From Panax quinquefolius (lineage: Eukaryota > Streptophyta > Magnoliopsida > Apiales > Araliaceae): 64,000 nt of DNA. Of this stretch, positions 46,991 to 59,293 are shown in pieces (positions within the stretch are counted from its first letter, which is position 1; the number at the start of each line of letters is the position of its first letter). A program made the position numbers and the translations under genes. Below the pieces are notes generated by a model, which saw nothing but the letters and a program-made list of their open reading frames with translations, searched no databases and was not told the origin of the DNA. The DNA is taken from NCBI GenBank assembly GCA_020205615.1, contig CM035165.1, positions 32,957,544 through 33,021,543 on the forward strand, read 5' to 3'.

Positions 46991-48647
46991 GCACGGGTTA
47001 GTTAATTATAAATTCTTGTAAAGTTTATACCTTACTAGATACCGGTTCTACCCATTCTTTTATCTCTCTTGCTTGCACTCAACGTTTGAACTTGACTATG
47101 GAGAAATTAGACTTTGACCTATTTATGGAGACTCAGTTAGAGAAAACTTTCATTACATCCGTTGTTTAGAAATCTTGCTTGATTCAGGTTGGCACTATCA
47201 CATTACCTGTTAACCTTATTTCTATTGAGTTATTTGCCTTTGATGTGATTTTAAGGTTAACTACTCATCATGCCAAAATTGATTACTTTCGTAAGGTTGT
47301 TAGTTTTCATATTCCTAAGCAACCTGTTATTCGAATTCAAGCAATCAAACCATTGTAGTCAAACATTTTCATATCAAGCCATGAAGTCATTCGTTTATTA
47401 CGGATGTCAAGTTCTTAGTCCATGTTATGGATTTGAATAAAGACACGTCAGATTTGAATAATATTCATGTTGTTATTGATTTTTCCTAACGTATTTCCTG
47501 AAGAATTCCTTGGCTTACTCCTAAAGCCTGATATTAAATTTTGTATCGACTTTGAACCCGATACAAAACTCATTTCTAAAATCTCATATCGAATGGCTCC
47601 TATTGAACTTCAGGAGTTAAAAATTCAACTATAGAATTTGGTACCTGACCCTTTATCTGGTGACTTCCTTTGTGGAATGCACCGAAGCCAGACTCTCCGT
47701 AGGGGACACCATATTCGTGCGATAGTAAACTGATAGATGTCATTGTAACGTGTTATCCAAGGTTGGGATATGAGTCACAGTTGAGAACAACCTAAGTCGG
47801 TAATCGAAATACGTAGCTTTCTAGGCTTAGTTGGTTATTATCGGATATTCGTTGAAGGATATTCTTGAATCGCTATTCCATTAACGCAGCTGACTCGTAG
47901 AGATACAAAATTCGAATGGAGCAAGGAATGTTGGAAGAGCTTCGAAGAACTCAAGAGGAGACCCATTTCAGCACATGTTCTGACCATGCCATCCTCGGAA
48001 AAGCGAGCGTGGTAGTGACGTGTTGAGTAGAAGATCGTATACAAGTCTGAGTCACGATATTGTCAAAGACTCATTTCAGTATAATTTACAAATAATAGAG
48101 ATGGAGATGAAAACTCTAGGTACCCACGTGATGATATACGAGTATAATCGACTTTAATCGATAAAGCTAAAGTCGCTCAAGCTACACACACGGAATGATG
48201 AATTTGAAGAAGGAGGTGCAAGAAGTTGTTATTTCAAAAGCGAGAATCGGTGAGGTGAGGAAAGCTCAAACCTTCGATTTATTAATCCATTTGAAATTCT
48301 CGATCGAATAAAAACTGTGGCCTATAGACTCGCTTTACCGCCAAGCGTGTGTTCATAACGCTTTTTCACGATCGACGATGTTACGTAAATATGTGGACGA
48401 ATTCCACCACGTCATTGAAAGTTAGAATCCGGACGAGATAAAGCGAAGACTTAACGTCGAGGAGGTACTGTCAAGATCTTGGATAGGAAAGAACATGTCC
48501 TATGTCTGGGGTTATACCACAAGTTAAGGTTTTGTGGAGAAACCATGCTATTGAGGAAATGACCGGGAGTTGGAAATGGAAATGAAAGCGAGGTATTCTC
48601 ATCTTTTCAAACACTGTGTATCGTCGTCAATTTCGAGGGACTAAATT
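46991..48647 (+). pseudogene. E7 protease and pol remnants
   Basis: Protease at 46995-47500 keeps KVYTLLDTGSTHSFISLAC, but the closing ILGIDWL is shortened (DVILRLTTHHAKIDY). RT start at 47585-47640 ([12 protein letters not shown]) runs into a non-pol filler (about 47645-47783). The RT thumb follows (RSFLGLVGYYRIFVEG, TRRDTKFEWSKECWKSFEEL; 47785-48000), then the RNase H end (VVVT-LSRRS, about 48010-48040), an integrase scrap (48140-48300) and the chromodomain tail (48370-48630). RT and integrase catalytic cores are deleted. Confidence 0.82.
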
Positions 48648-48663
48648 TCATAAGGAGGGAGGT

Positions 48664-51460
48664 TGTAAGACCCCAAATTATTAATAAATGAATTTTTTTT
48701 CCTCTATTTATTATTTTGAAATAGTAAGGGTTGATTTGATTAATGTGGATAGTTATGGGTAAAATACGCAAATATTTGAATAAGCAAGTGGTTATAAGAT
48801 ATTCATTATTATTTGGGAATATTCATTTGGTCATGGAATATTAAATCTTTGTCGGGAATATTCGCATTTGCACTGCAATGCCTCTTTTGTGGGCCCCATA
48901 ACTGAAAGCAATTGGATGACGAAAACGACAAATATAAGTTGTTTATAAATAACTTGGCGTAGTTATTCACAGATTATCTTGTTGGAATACCCTAATGGTT
49001 AAAACACACTAATACGCGTTGTTGAACAATAAAGACAGATTGCACCAATTATTGATTCTTACGTAAGAAGACACTACTCAATAATTATTACAATATAATT
49101 ACCGCTCGGTATTTTATTTTATTGATTCAATAATTGCTTGCATTGATATTTTATATTACCGTTGTTTGAATAAATTGTCATTACACGATATTTTCCATTA
49201 TCGAACAATAATTCATATTATCCGAATAATATTATTGGATAACATTATTGGCAATGTCTAGAAAGTTACATCTAAGGAGGGTTTGGTCACTAATTGCGCG
49301 CGCCATGAAGGAGAGATCCTTATTAGAAAGCCCTCTTTCTCAGGAAACTACCTTTGGTTGCCGATCTTGTGATTCTGTAATATTATTTGTGAATAATTAA
49401 TTATTGATTTATATGATGAGAAAAATATTGATTTTATGTGGATATAGATGGAGAAAATTTTAATGTGACAATTGTTGAAAATTAATATTTTATCTTTTAC
49501 GATAAAATAATTTATTTAAATATATTATTTTAATAATATATTAACTGGTGATATTTTATAATGAATGTGGGATATATGAGTATATGAGGAGGAAGAGTAT
49601 TTTTGTGGCATTAAATGTTTAACACATATTTTGTGTGTTGGTGGACACAATTATCGATCAAATTTGATTATAAATTGTAAAATCGCTTGGCTTATGGATT
49701 TGGTCGATTTTCATTTAGAATTTGGTAAAACTTTCTTCTGCAAAGTTGTAGAGAATTGAATTTTCTATAAAAAGTCGCGTGATTCAAATTTTTTGATAAA
49801 AGGGCTATTTATTACGAATTATTGAAGTTCCGAAGCTCCGAAATAATTGATTTTTGGAAGTTTAAAATAATTTAAATAAGAAAAATGTTTTTTGTGTTTG
49901 GTGGGCATCTTTAACACATGCTAAGTTGCTGAATTCAGATGATTCTAAGTGGGCGTACACAAATTAATATATATTATTATTATTATTATATTAAATTTTC
50001 TACTTTGGTGTTCTAAGCATTTTCTTATAAATAGGTAATTAGGTTATAATTGAAAATCACACCGTAAATTGAAGTTTTCTCTCTATATATTTTGTTTATT
50101 TCTTGTGAGTATTTTGAGTATACTTTGAGTATTGCTATACTGATTGCAAGTTCAAGTCATAGCCTATATCCTGTGTTTCAACTAAAGTCTTCGTCTTTCG
50201 AGGTAAGTGGATGTTATTTTATTCGAAAATGATATTATTTCTTCAATATCATTATCTTAAAATATTGGTTGGAAATTTTTATCAAATTTGGAACTTTTTC
50301 ATGTCGGGGTTGCTATTCATGAGTTACTATTCACGATTTACTATTTACGAAGCGTGATGATGTTTTTTCTGAAATTTCTATCTTTTGGTGTCGGAGTTAC
50401 TATTCATGTATATGGCACTATTCACGTATACGAAACTATTCACGAATACGGCACTATTCACCAAAAAATGAAATTTCTTCTTTTTGTCCAAAATATCTAT
50501 TATGGATACTAGCTTTGATTGTATCCATGTTTTGATAATTCTTGAATTTTACTCCACTCTGATTACTTATGAAGTATTTTTGAACTTGGATTGTTTAAAA
50601 TACGAATCCTTAATATTTATTCTTTTGTTTCACTGGATTTGTTTCCTTTAAAATATTTTTCATCATCCTCAGTCCTAAATGATGATATTACTGAATATCT
50701 TTGGCCTGTAGTGCAAAGATGAATGATTTCTTGATGAATATCTTTGGCCCGTAGTGCAAAGATGAACAGGTGTTGAGATGAACATGACTTCTTGATTAAT
50801 ATCTTTGGCCGTAGTACAAAGATGAACAGTGTTTAGATGAACATGACCAATCGATGAATATTTTGCTCAGTAGTGCAAAGATGAATATTTGATTCCGTAT
50901 ATATATCGATTGATGTTACAGGGATAAAATATCGAAGATGAACTTTTAAATTCATATATAGAAGATAGTAGTTTGCATTCTCTACTTAACTCTTCTAATG
51001 AATTGTTATTTCCGCTGCAGTTGTTGATTTAAAACTGGTTGTCTATTGTATTCTATTAGATTTTTCCCTGTTGAAGACTAACGATAATTTGTTGTATATT
51101 ATCTTAGTCATAATATTCTTTACTGGGCTAGTTGAGCTCACCCTTTTCCTTTTTGTTCCATTTTTCTTTTCAGGAGGCGAGAATGTAGCGAGTACGAGTA
51201 GGGGTATGGAATGATGGTTATAGAGAGAGTTGTTTAGTAGTCCTCACCATTTTTATAAAATAATGTATAAATAATTGTGATGAAGATTTATTTGGGTATG
51301 TATATTGTCTAGAAGACAATAATTGTATTTAAACTCACAGTATATATGTTTTCGTATTTTGCACGACAAATGTATTAATAAAGTTGTAGTTATTTCTGTA
51401 CCATGTATTTGGCGACTCAGAATGGGTTGGATGGAATGGACCTATTTTGGGGACGTCACA
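48664..51460 (+). repeat. E7 3' LTR
   Basis: Direct copy of 42780-45576. TATA 50026-50034, donor-like TTTCGAG|GTAAGTGG near 50201, minisatellite 50310-50465, hairpin modules 50690-50890. Ends GGGGACGTCACA, followed by TSD AGAAC. Confidence 0.92.
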
Positions 51461-51465
51461 AGAAC

Positions 51466-52468
51466 AGTGAAAGAAAGGGTGAGCTCAACTAACCCAGTAA
51501 GAAATATTATGACTAAGATAATGCAGAATAAATTATCGTTAGCCTTCAATAGTGTTAAACTGATAAAATATAACAACATCAAGTTTAATGCAATGAACAA
51601 GCAATCCATTAAAAGAGTCAAGTAGAGAATAAAATCTACTATCTTTTATGATTTAAAAGGTTTTTATGACTTTTATCATTGGGACTCGACTTTTAATAAA
51701 TAATCCACATCATCGAATTACCCCGCACTACTACTACTAAGGATATTCTTTAGTATCACGACCACAAATTATCCATACACTACAACCAAGGACATTCGTG
51801 TATTCATTAATGGTCATGATCATGCCAACAATCATCCATCAATGCACTACTACGGGCAATGATAACTTTTACCACATCATTTGTAACATTACGGCCATGA
51901 TTACAATCAATAATCCTCATTCATAATCATACCAAGTCCATCTATGCACTACTGAGCCACGTATGACTTTCAATGTAATATAAACATGAGGATGATGACA
52001 ATGATATAAGAATTCAATAAAATAAGTTCAAGAATTAATTTATCCAGAACTAATAATGTCCAATTGTCAACACGATCTTCGAGTGACTTCTCACGTAAGA
52101 TCAATAACCAATACCGGTGTCTACTATGCAACCACGCCAGACATTCGCATTTCTTTACTACCGGGTAGTTCAACAATTTTAACGGTAACACTTTCGCCGT
52201 TATTTTTATAAAAAGATAATTCTGTCATTTTCTTACTACGACAATACTTTCGTTGTGGGGTCCACCAATGATTGTGTCGTCGTATGGATATTCCCCAATA
52301 AAAAAGAATATTCCCCGACCAATCGAATATTATATAACAACTTGCATACTTTGCAAAATTTATAAATACTACCCACAACTATAACACTATATCAAATCCA
52401 CACCATAATATTCAAAAAAAATATTTCGAGAAAATTAAATCTTTATTCGTAAAATTTGGGATTTTACA
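51466..52468 (-). repeat. E6 5' LTR, second part, internally deleted
   Basis: Resumes the family B LTR after E7 and matches 35460-36050, including altered-stem hairpin modules (51720-51965). It then jumps at about 52075 (GTCAACACGATC|TTCGAG) to sequence equal to about 37230-37626, so roughly 1.1 kb with TATA box, leader and part of U3 is deleted. Ends at 52468 as the reverse of TGTAAAATCCC. Confidence 0.82.
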
Positions 52469-53805
52469 AATATCCTTGGCCGTAGTGCAGGAATGATTCG
52501 ATGATGTGGTTTATTTATTAAGCTGAGTCTCAGCATTATTGGTTTTATGAAGGTATATCTTTGGCACATGAGTGCAAGATGGACTGTTTTTTATTGGTTA
52601 TACAGTTGTATATCTTTGGCCGTAGTGCAAAGATGAATTTGTTAGTATGATTATGAGCAGGAATTGTGATTTGGTATAACCATGATTTTTGATGTTTCAG
52701 GTGAAGATAGGTGATGAAAATTATCTTCGTCCTGGGTGCGAAAAGGAAATTCAGAATCACAATTATGATTATGAGTTATTCATATGATTGTGGACATTAA
52801 TTGTTGATTGATGTTACAGGGATAAAATATTATTGGTGGACTTTTAACATAGAGAAGATAATAGACCTGATGGTCTATTTGACTCTTTTAATGGATTGCT
52901 CGTTCCGCTGCAACTATGGTTAAAAAGTTTTATCATCTACCATATGTTCTAAATCTCTAATTTATTACTGACGAATGTTATTGATAATTTAATTATCTTT
53001 AGTCATGATATTCTTTACTGGGCTAGTTGTGCTCACCCTTTTGCTTCACAATTCCTTTCGAGCAATAAAAGTGTAAATTTGGGTCAAGGGGATAACGAGG
53101 GAATAGAATCAGTGGTCTCTAGTCGTGAGGTTCTCCCTAAACAAAGATAGAAAAGTGTGTTGTATTTTATACATCATTTAGAAGTTATATTTGGTGAATC
53201 AAATAGGGTGAGGCGAACCCAACGTTGGAAGGGTGTTTTGCCATTATCGTACAAGATGTCTAATGACATACAACCTCGTGTTATCATAAGACAGGGTTGT
53301 GCACATCCACGTGCTGAGTATATCTACATGCACTACCTATATAATCTTGGAGTTTGGTTGGAGTATAATTCTAAATTAGAGACAGTGGAAATAATTATAT
53401 ATCAAGAGAAGACTCACCATTGGAATGAATATGATAGTAATCTTCTCGTTTTTCTTTGGGGTCTATCGGGTCAACCAAGGACAATTCTCCAGACTTATGA
53501 TATCTATTATAACCTAGACGTATGGCCTCCCATGTATGAAGGTTTCCTTGAGCACTTCCCAAAGATTTTAATTTCTAAAACAGCTTATCGATCAGACCTT
53601 TATGTAAGGTGCCATTGTGACGTCTTATCCAAGTTGGTGTCAAGAGTCACGAGTTGGTATATATTTGTATCAAAACTCACAACATATGTGTTGTTGTATT
53701 TTGCATTTACAATTGTAGTAATAAAGTTGTAGTTGTTTTACATACCATGTATTTGGCGACTTCGTAATAGGTTGGGTGGAAGGAACCTATTTTGGGGCGC
53801 CACAA
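52469..53805 (+). mobile_element. Family C LTR, 3' half (+)
   Basis: Begins mid-LTR (AATATCCTTGGCCGTAGTG) with no TG terminus and runs through two hairpin modules (52550-52640), the GGCTAGTTGTGCTCACCC box and the LTR ORF (53157-53732) to the end GGGGCGCCACA. It then joins a minus-strand family B LTR. Confidence 0.8.
53157..53732 (+). CDS. Hypothetical LTR-encoded ORF, 191 aa, best copy
   Basis: Uninterrupted frame near the 3' end of a family C LTR. N-terminus RTQRWKGVLPLSYKMSNDIQ, then VIIRQGCAHPRAEYIY, a middle rich in aromatic and acidic residues (LEYNSKLETVEIIIYQEK, HHWNEYDSNLLVFLWGL), PPMYEGFLEHFPKILISK, and a hydrophobic C-terminus (about residues 172-191) that could be a membrane segment or just LTR sequence. 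No family recognised. Three broken relatives lie in other family C LTRs on minus (10721-11010, 15560-15985, 31640-32075). It is absent from family A and B LTRs, which have unrelated sequence at that place. It could be a captured host exon, a remnant of another element, or a chance frame kept by shared ancestry. Whether it is expressed is unknown. Confidence 0.45.
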   Translation: MLYFIHHLEVIFGESNRVRRTQRWKGVLPLSYKMSNDIQPRVIIRQGCAHPRAEYIYMHYLYNLGVWLEYNSKLETVEIIIYQEKTHHWNEYDSNLLVFLWGLSGQPRTILQTYDIYYNLDVWPPMYEGFLEHFPKILISKTAYRSDLYVRCHCDVLSKLVSRVTSWYIFVSKLTTYVLLYFAFTIVVIKL

Positions 53806-56003
53806 CAAACATCAAGTTTAATCTCAGCGGTGAACAAGCAATCTATTAGAAGAGTCAAGTAGAGAATAAAATCTACTATCTTCTATGATTTAAAAGGTTT
53901 TTCATCATTTTTATCACGAGACTCGACAATAAATAATCCACATCATCAAATCATCCTCGCACTACGTGCCAAGGATATTCTTTAAGATCACGACCATGAA
54001 TTATCCATGCACCACGGGCCAAAGATAATCATGTTTTCATCAACTATCCGATCACGCCATAAAACGATTCATCTTTGCACCCTCGTCAAGAGAATCCATA
54101 GTCATAATCATACCAAAAACTGTCCATCAATGCACTACGGGCCAATGAGGACTTTTTTCACATCATTTGTAACATTACGTTCATGATTATACCGAATAAT
54201 CCGTGGTCATAATCATACCAAGTCCATCAATGCACTACAGGTCACATATGACTTTCAACATAATATAAACATGAGGATGATGACAATGATATAAGAATTC
54301 AATAAAATAAGTTCAAGAATTAATTTATCCAGGAACTAATAACGTCCAAATTGTCAACACGATACTTCTTTGTAGAGTAAAATTCAAGAATGCTCGTAAG
54401 AATATTTCCATAAAAGATATCTTTGGATGAAGCGCAAATATCGAGGATATTCCACTAATTTCATGGAGTATAAGTCAAAACTTTAACCAACCGAGTATAA
54501 TAGAATATATGAAACTGCAAATGGATTTTTGCCTCGCCATGCAGAATCCACGCAGATGCATTATTTCCACAATTTAATAAGGAATGAATACGAATGATAA
54601 TTCACCACGCATGTGGTAATCCACATGTATGCGAGTTATTCCAATGTAATAATAAAGAATGGAATAACATAAGGATTCACCACGCGTGCGATAGATCGCA
54701 TGCATAAAGTTATTCCCAATGTAATAATAAATAATGGAACGATCCCACAGAAACGCATGTATGTGATATTCCGACAAATAATAAATAATGGAACCCGGTC
54801 GTCCCAGAACGCATGCATGTGATATATCCGGCTGTAATAATAAAGAAACGGAATATTAGAAGAATTTTACCACGTGTCGCGATTGCAGATAAACAAAGTT
54901 ATTCTAACATAATAATAAAGAATGGAATAATGTAAGAATTTCACCAAGTATAGGGTATCCAGCATGATACAAGTTATTCCAACAGTAATAATAAAGAATG
55001 GAATAATGTAAGTTCTCTTCATGAATAAGAAAAAAAGAATACCCTTTCTTTAAAGTACAACAAATAATATCCCTACCTTAAGAAGAAGAGTCTTCGAATA
55101 TACGAGTAGTGAAGTAGCGAGATTTTTTTCTTCTTCTCTCTATAGTTTATCTCTCTAGAGTTTTCGGTGAATTAAAAAGAAATAATGAAGGAATGAACTT
55201 CTATTTATAGAAGAATGGATCGTATATAAGAATTAATTCATTTAACTATCCGTATTGATTTACTTTTTAATCGGACGGTCATATTTAAAGCAAAATCTTT
55301 TAAATAAAATATAATATATTCTATTTATAATCTAATAAAACGAATAACTTTATAAAAGTATTACATTTTATATAAAAAGATTTTACTATACAAAATACTA
55401 TCGCAGATTACTTATGCATAATAAAATATAATATATTCTATTTATAGAATAACTTTATAAAAGTATTCAGCTTTATATAAAAAGATTTTCTTACGCAAAA
55501 TAATATACATAATAGAATATAATATATTCTATTTATAGAATAACTTTATAAAAGTATTATGTTTTATATAAAAAACATTTACATTTTATTACATTAATAA
55601 TATTAATAAAACAAAACCGGTGACTTATCACGTAAACATTAATAATCAATACCGGTAAGGCTACTATGCAACCACGCCAGATTCATTTATCTTTACTTCT
55701 GAGTAGTTCAACAGCTTTAACGGTAAAACTTCCGTAGTTATTTTCATAAAATATTTTTGTCGCTTTCAATCCGACAATAATTTCATTGGGGGTCCACTAA
55801 TGATTGTATGCACTGTAAATACGAATATTTCCCGACAAAAAGAATATTCCCCGACCAATCGAATATTATACAACAACTTGCATAATTTTCAAAATTTATA
55901 AATACTACCCACAACTATAACACTATCTCAAATCCACACCATAATATTCAAAAAAATATTTCGAGAAAATTAAATCTTTATTCATAAAATCCGGAGTCTC
56001 ACA
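53806..56003 (-). mobile_element. Family B LTR (-), 3' end missing
   Basis: From TGTGAGACTCCGG (minus, 56003), through U3 with three copies of a TATAGAATAACTTTATAAAAGTATT-type block (about 55320-55570), TATA (minus, about 55202), CT-rich leader and ATTCCA/TGGAAT repeats (54560-55010), to hairpin modules (53960-54250). Cut at 53806 by the plus-strand family C LTR end. Beside its start, 56004-56017 repeats TGTGAGACCCCAGA (minus), a small duplicate of the LTR tip. Confidence 0.8.
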
Positions 56004-56035
56004 TCTGGGGTCTCACATAATTAATTATATATATA

Positions 56036-56606
56036 GGAAAAAATGTATATACATAAATGTATAGTACACAGTCGTCGTTGACAACCGTTATTTAGGCTAT
56101 GACGATGGTTGAATAGTCACCATAGATATTATGGTCTCATAATTGATTCCAAAAAAATCGTCATATAACACAACTATATATCTTGCATACATTATATATA
56201 TACATATAATTCACATATATATATATATATATTATCTAGGAATTAAAATTTGATAATATATTAGGATAAATATATAATTTTATCTATTTAGCCAATTATA
56301 AAACTTATAAGAGTACTAACTATTACTTAAAAAATTAGAGTAAGATGAGTATTATTGTGATAATCTAAATAGAGTGTCAGCGTATTTTACTCTTTTTTAT
56401 TTACACGATAATTTTCTCTATTTTTAGATTTTTACACACTTTTTTTGCCCCGCCATCCGTCATATCAGTTGGGCAAGCTCTATCTTTCTAACACACACAA
56501 GCAGAAGCTTCGTCATTCTCACTTTCTTTCTCTAGATTATTCCCTTTTTCTCTCTCACATCGGTATCTCGCTAATATAAACATATATATATATATACACA
56601 CATTAT
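56036..56606 (+). repeat. Left terminal inverted repeat
   Basis: Matches 61419-61979 reversed. Strongest from AATTAAAATTTGATAA (about 56242) inward through GAGTGTCAG, GCCCCGCCATCCGTCATATCA, CTTTCTTTCTCTAGATTATT and CACATCGGTATCT. The outer 200 bases are more diverged but keep CAACCGT, CACCATAGAT and AAAAAAATCGTCATA-type motifs. Confidence 0.8.
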
Positions 56607-56699
56607 TATTAATATTATATCTGTGTGTGTCTGTGAGAGTGTCTTCCGGTTTGTCTATATCTATACGTATATTATAATATATTATTGAAGAAGTTCTGT

Positions 56700-57475
56700 A
56701 TTATGAAAGGTTACTGTTTGTCTGAACGTCTGATTGTCCAATCATCAAATGGTAAATCCAGTTACTCTATACTCATTTGCATTAATGGATTTAGAAGGAT
56801 TCTTTCTATTTCTCTGTTTTGTTGCTGAAAAAGGACTAAATTTGAAACCTGAAGCAAGTTTGTGGTCTTACTTACAGTGCCTCTATTTTCTCAAAAAACA
56901 AATTCGGGAATTTTTGGTTTAGTGTAGTTGGGGATTGTTCTCATTAAAAAAGCTAAAATGTTCTTGCCATGTTTTGTTTTTGTTTAGTGATTTTGAACTG
57001 TTTCAACTGGTGAAGCAGAGAGAGGTTCAGTTCAATTTGAAAGATTAGGTCTTAATTTCAGTTCTTCCCTATTTCTCAAAAAACAAAAGATTTTTGTTGT
57101 TGAGTGAAGTTGAGGAGTTTTCTCATGAAAAGAATTTGAAAAGGGTCTTTAAATGATTTGGGTTTATTTTGAATTTGAAGTGTTTTGACAGGTAAAGTAG
57201 AGGAAGGTTCAATTTTTCTGTATGATTTCTGATTAGATAGCTTAATTTGGAACTAGTAGAAAGACTATGGCTTTAATTACAATTCTTCCTTTTCTCAAAG
57301 AACAAACCTAGTTTCTCTCTCTCTTTTTTTGGTAGTGGTTGAGCTAAGTTGAGGAGTTTAAAAAGAAGAAGTTAAAATGTTATTGCAATGACTTGGGTTT
57401 ATGTGAATTTTATGGGTTTCAACAGGTAAAATAAAGGGAGGTTTAGTTGTGTAGTAAGCGGGTTTAAAAGGAAAC
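56700..57475 (+). other. Callose synthase 5' leader with three imperfect tandem units
   Basis: No long coding frame I trust. From about 56880 the sequence repeats about every 190-220 bases: (C)TNTTTCTCAAA(A)AACAAA ... GTTGAGGAGTTT ... ATGACTTGGGTTTAT-like ... TTTCAACAGGTAAA-GAGGTTCA-like. Copies are roughly 56880-57066, 57067-57288 and 57289-57470. The CAG|GTAAA joints could be leftover splice-site-like sites in a 5' UTR intron. Confidence 0.5.
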
Positions 57476-57666
57476 ATGGCTTACAATAGAAGGGGGTCTG
57501 ATCAGCCGCCATTAGGCGGTCAGCTTCTCTGGGACACAGACTGCTGGTAATTTAGGGGAAACTATGATGGATAGTGAAGTTGTGCCATCATCTCTGGTTG
57601 AAATTGCGCCCATTCTTCGTGTGGCTAATGAAGTTGAACCCTCCAACCCCAGGGTTGCTTACCTCT
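57476..57666 (+). pseudogene. Callose synthase exon 1 fragment (1,3-beta-glucan synthase, CalS/GSL family)
   Basis: The ATG at 57476 gives [15 protein letters not shown], like the start of plant callose synthases. A frameshift follows, and the next frame reads [15 protein letters not shown], then [18 protein letters not shown] and [10 protein letters not shown], a near-diagnostic CalS N-terminal block. It ends at a good donor (CTCT|GTAAGT, 57667), with the codon split where the family continues as CRFYAFEK. No exon 2 appears before the right TIR. The full enzyme is about 1,900 residues with many membrane segments and makes callose at the plasma membrane; only about 60 residues are here. The frameshift and missing rest mean this is a captured, non-functional piece. 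Confidence 0.85.
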
Positions 57667-57743
57667 GTAAGTCCCACTCACACTTCTATATATAGTTCTG
57701 TGCACCTCTAATTTCCTAGCTTATAATTAGTTTTATTGTGGGA

Positions 57744-59026
57744 TGTAACACCCCGAACCCGATATAGGCCCGAAGTGCTACATGCCGCAAGCCCATAGGC
57801 CCGCAAGGCAACAATATCAATAACGCGCAGCCCAAAACAACAACAACTTAACAATAATCTTAACTTAAAACCCAACAATAAATATATTTTAAATCAATCC
57901 AAATGAAATACTAATAAATACCACATTCAAATAATGGAGACGCAACTCCTCAAAACTAAGAGTTTTATCAAAATTCATCAACAAAAGAAAACATCTAAGA
58001 CTAAACTCCAGCTATTCCAAGCGTATCAAATAAAGGCTCAGCTTTCAACGATGGGACCTGCAAAAATCTGTAAGGGGGTGAGCGATGAAGCCCAGCAAGT
58101 AGCAAATCCTCTCTATCTAGCCGAATCAAGTACAATTTACAAAATACTTTTTCGAAATAACTTTTTGTTAAATAACAATAGTACAAAAGCTTTCAAAACT
58201 AAAACAATTCAAAAATAATTTCAATGTATATCATAAATCTTTTAATCCACAGCCTTAGCGACTAAGGTTACAATAGCCCTGTAACACGGCCCAAAAGTTC
58301 GATAACGTTATGATACGCACCCTACTAAGGTATTTATAAAATGCACGCCTCGAAGGGCATCTAAAAAGGTGTCTTTTAGTAGTAGTCTATATTAGCTCCT
58401 AACTAAACGTAATCAATAACGGGTTCTATACATAGTCGACCGAGGATTTCAAAAACTTTTTTCAATATTATCGATAATATAAACGATACTTTTTCACAGT
58501 TCAAAATCATATAATCTCATTCACAGCTTGAAAATAAATACTTGATCCGAATTTTGAATAAACAAACATAGCATTTTAATTTAAACTAAGCCTTAAATAA
58601 AACATAATGAAATTTGAAATCTGTACATTTAGACATCCTAATAATTAATAAAGACATACTTAAAAGTAACGATAATCTTAAAAACACTAAATAGTTCGTA
58701 AATCCACTTACCCGATATTGCGAAACACGAAATTAAAAGTGAACTAATTCTTTGAGTTTTCTTCTTTTCTTCTACTGCTCGCAAAGACTCCAAGCCAAAT
58801 AGTTTTTACGTTCTTTTCTTTCTTTCTAGTTGTTTAAATATATGTAATTCCTTTGAAAAATAGGTTATTAAGTAAAAGAGTCATTTTAAAATTAAAAGTT
58901 TGTTACAAATCTAACCTGACTTATCCTAATAGGTTTTAGATATGTATAAATAATTATTAGTTACACTTCTATTATCTAATTATATTATTTTATTATCTTT
59001 TATCTTTTTTTAAACCGGATATTACA
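57744..59026 (-). repeat. 3' LTR of the nested non-autonomous element
   Basis: Left copy on plus, starting TGTAACACCCCGAACCCG and ending CCGGATATTACA. Long poly-pyrimidine/AT tracts and a TTAGTCGCTAAGG-like motif (reversed, about 58255). No ORF on the element's own strand. Confidence 0.85.
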
Positions 59027-59293
59027 TTCTACCCACCTTAAAAAGAATTTGCTCCTCCAAATTTTAAAATAACATCTAAAGAAAAATACAAATTTGACAT
59101 AATCAAGAGATTCATTATCTAATTACTAAATGCAATTAATAAAAGAGTTTCATACCTTATTCTCTATTTAATTTTAAAATCATTAAATTTAGTCAATACT
59201 CTTACCCACAAATAACTCCCAAAATCACTCCCGAAATATGTAGATTTTTCAACCTAACACATTCATGAGGGCCACCGCTTTGATACCACCTCT
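59027..59293 (-). other. Interior of the nested element: PPT, short AT-rich spacer, PBS
   Basis: 267 bases with no coding capacity. The purine tract is next to the 3' LTR and an initiator tRNA-Met type primer site next to the 5' LTR, the minimal cis set for mobilisation by a partner element. Confidence 0.8.

Larger units (their letters stand above)
42780..51460 (+). mobile_element. E7: Ty3/gypsy chromovirus-like element, family A, TSD AGAAC
   Basis: LTRs 42780-45576 and 48664-51460, both 2797 bp. PBS follows at 45577, polypurine tract at 48648-48663, flanking AGAAC at 42775-42779 and 51461-51465. The internal region is about 3.1 kb with gag, protease and scraps of RT, RNase H and chromodomain tail. 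Structurally complete but coding-dead. Confidence 0.93.

Noticed and set aside
57476..57666. A functional callose synthase gene
   Set aside because: Frameshift after about 15 codons, no exon 2 before the right TIR, and an LTR element sits in its intron.
57934..58218. 94-codon frame present twice (57934-58218 and 59490-59774)
   Set aside because: It lies antisense inside the paired LTRs of one element; conservation is explained by LTR duplication.
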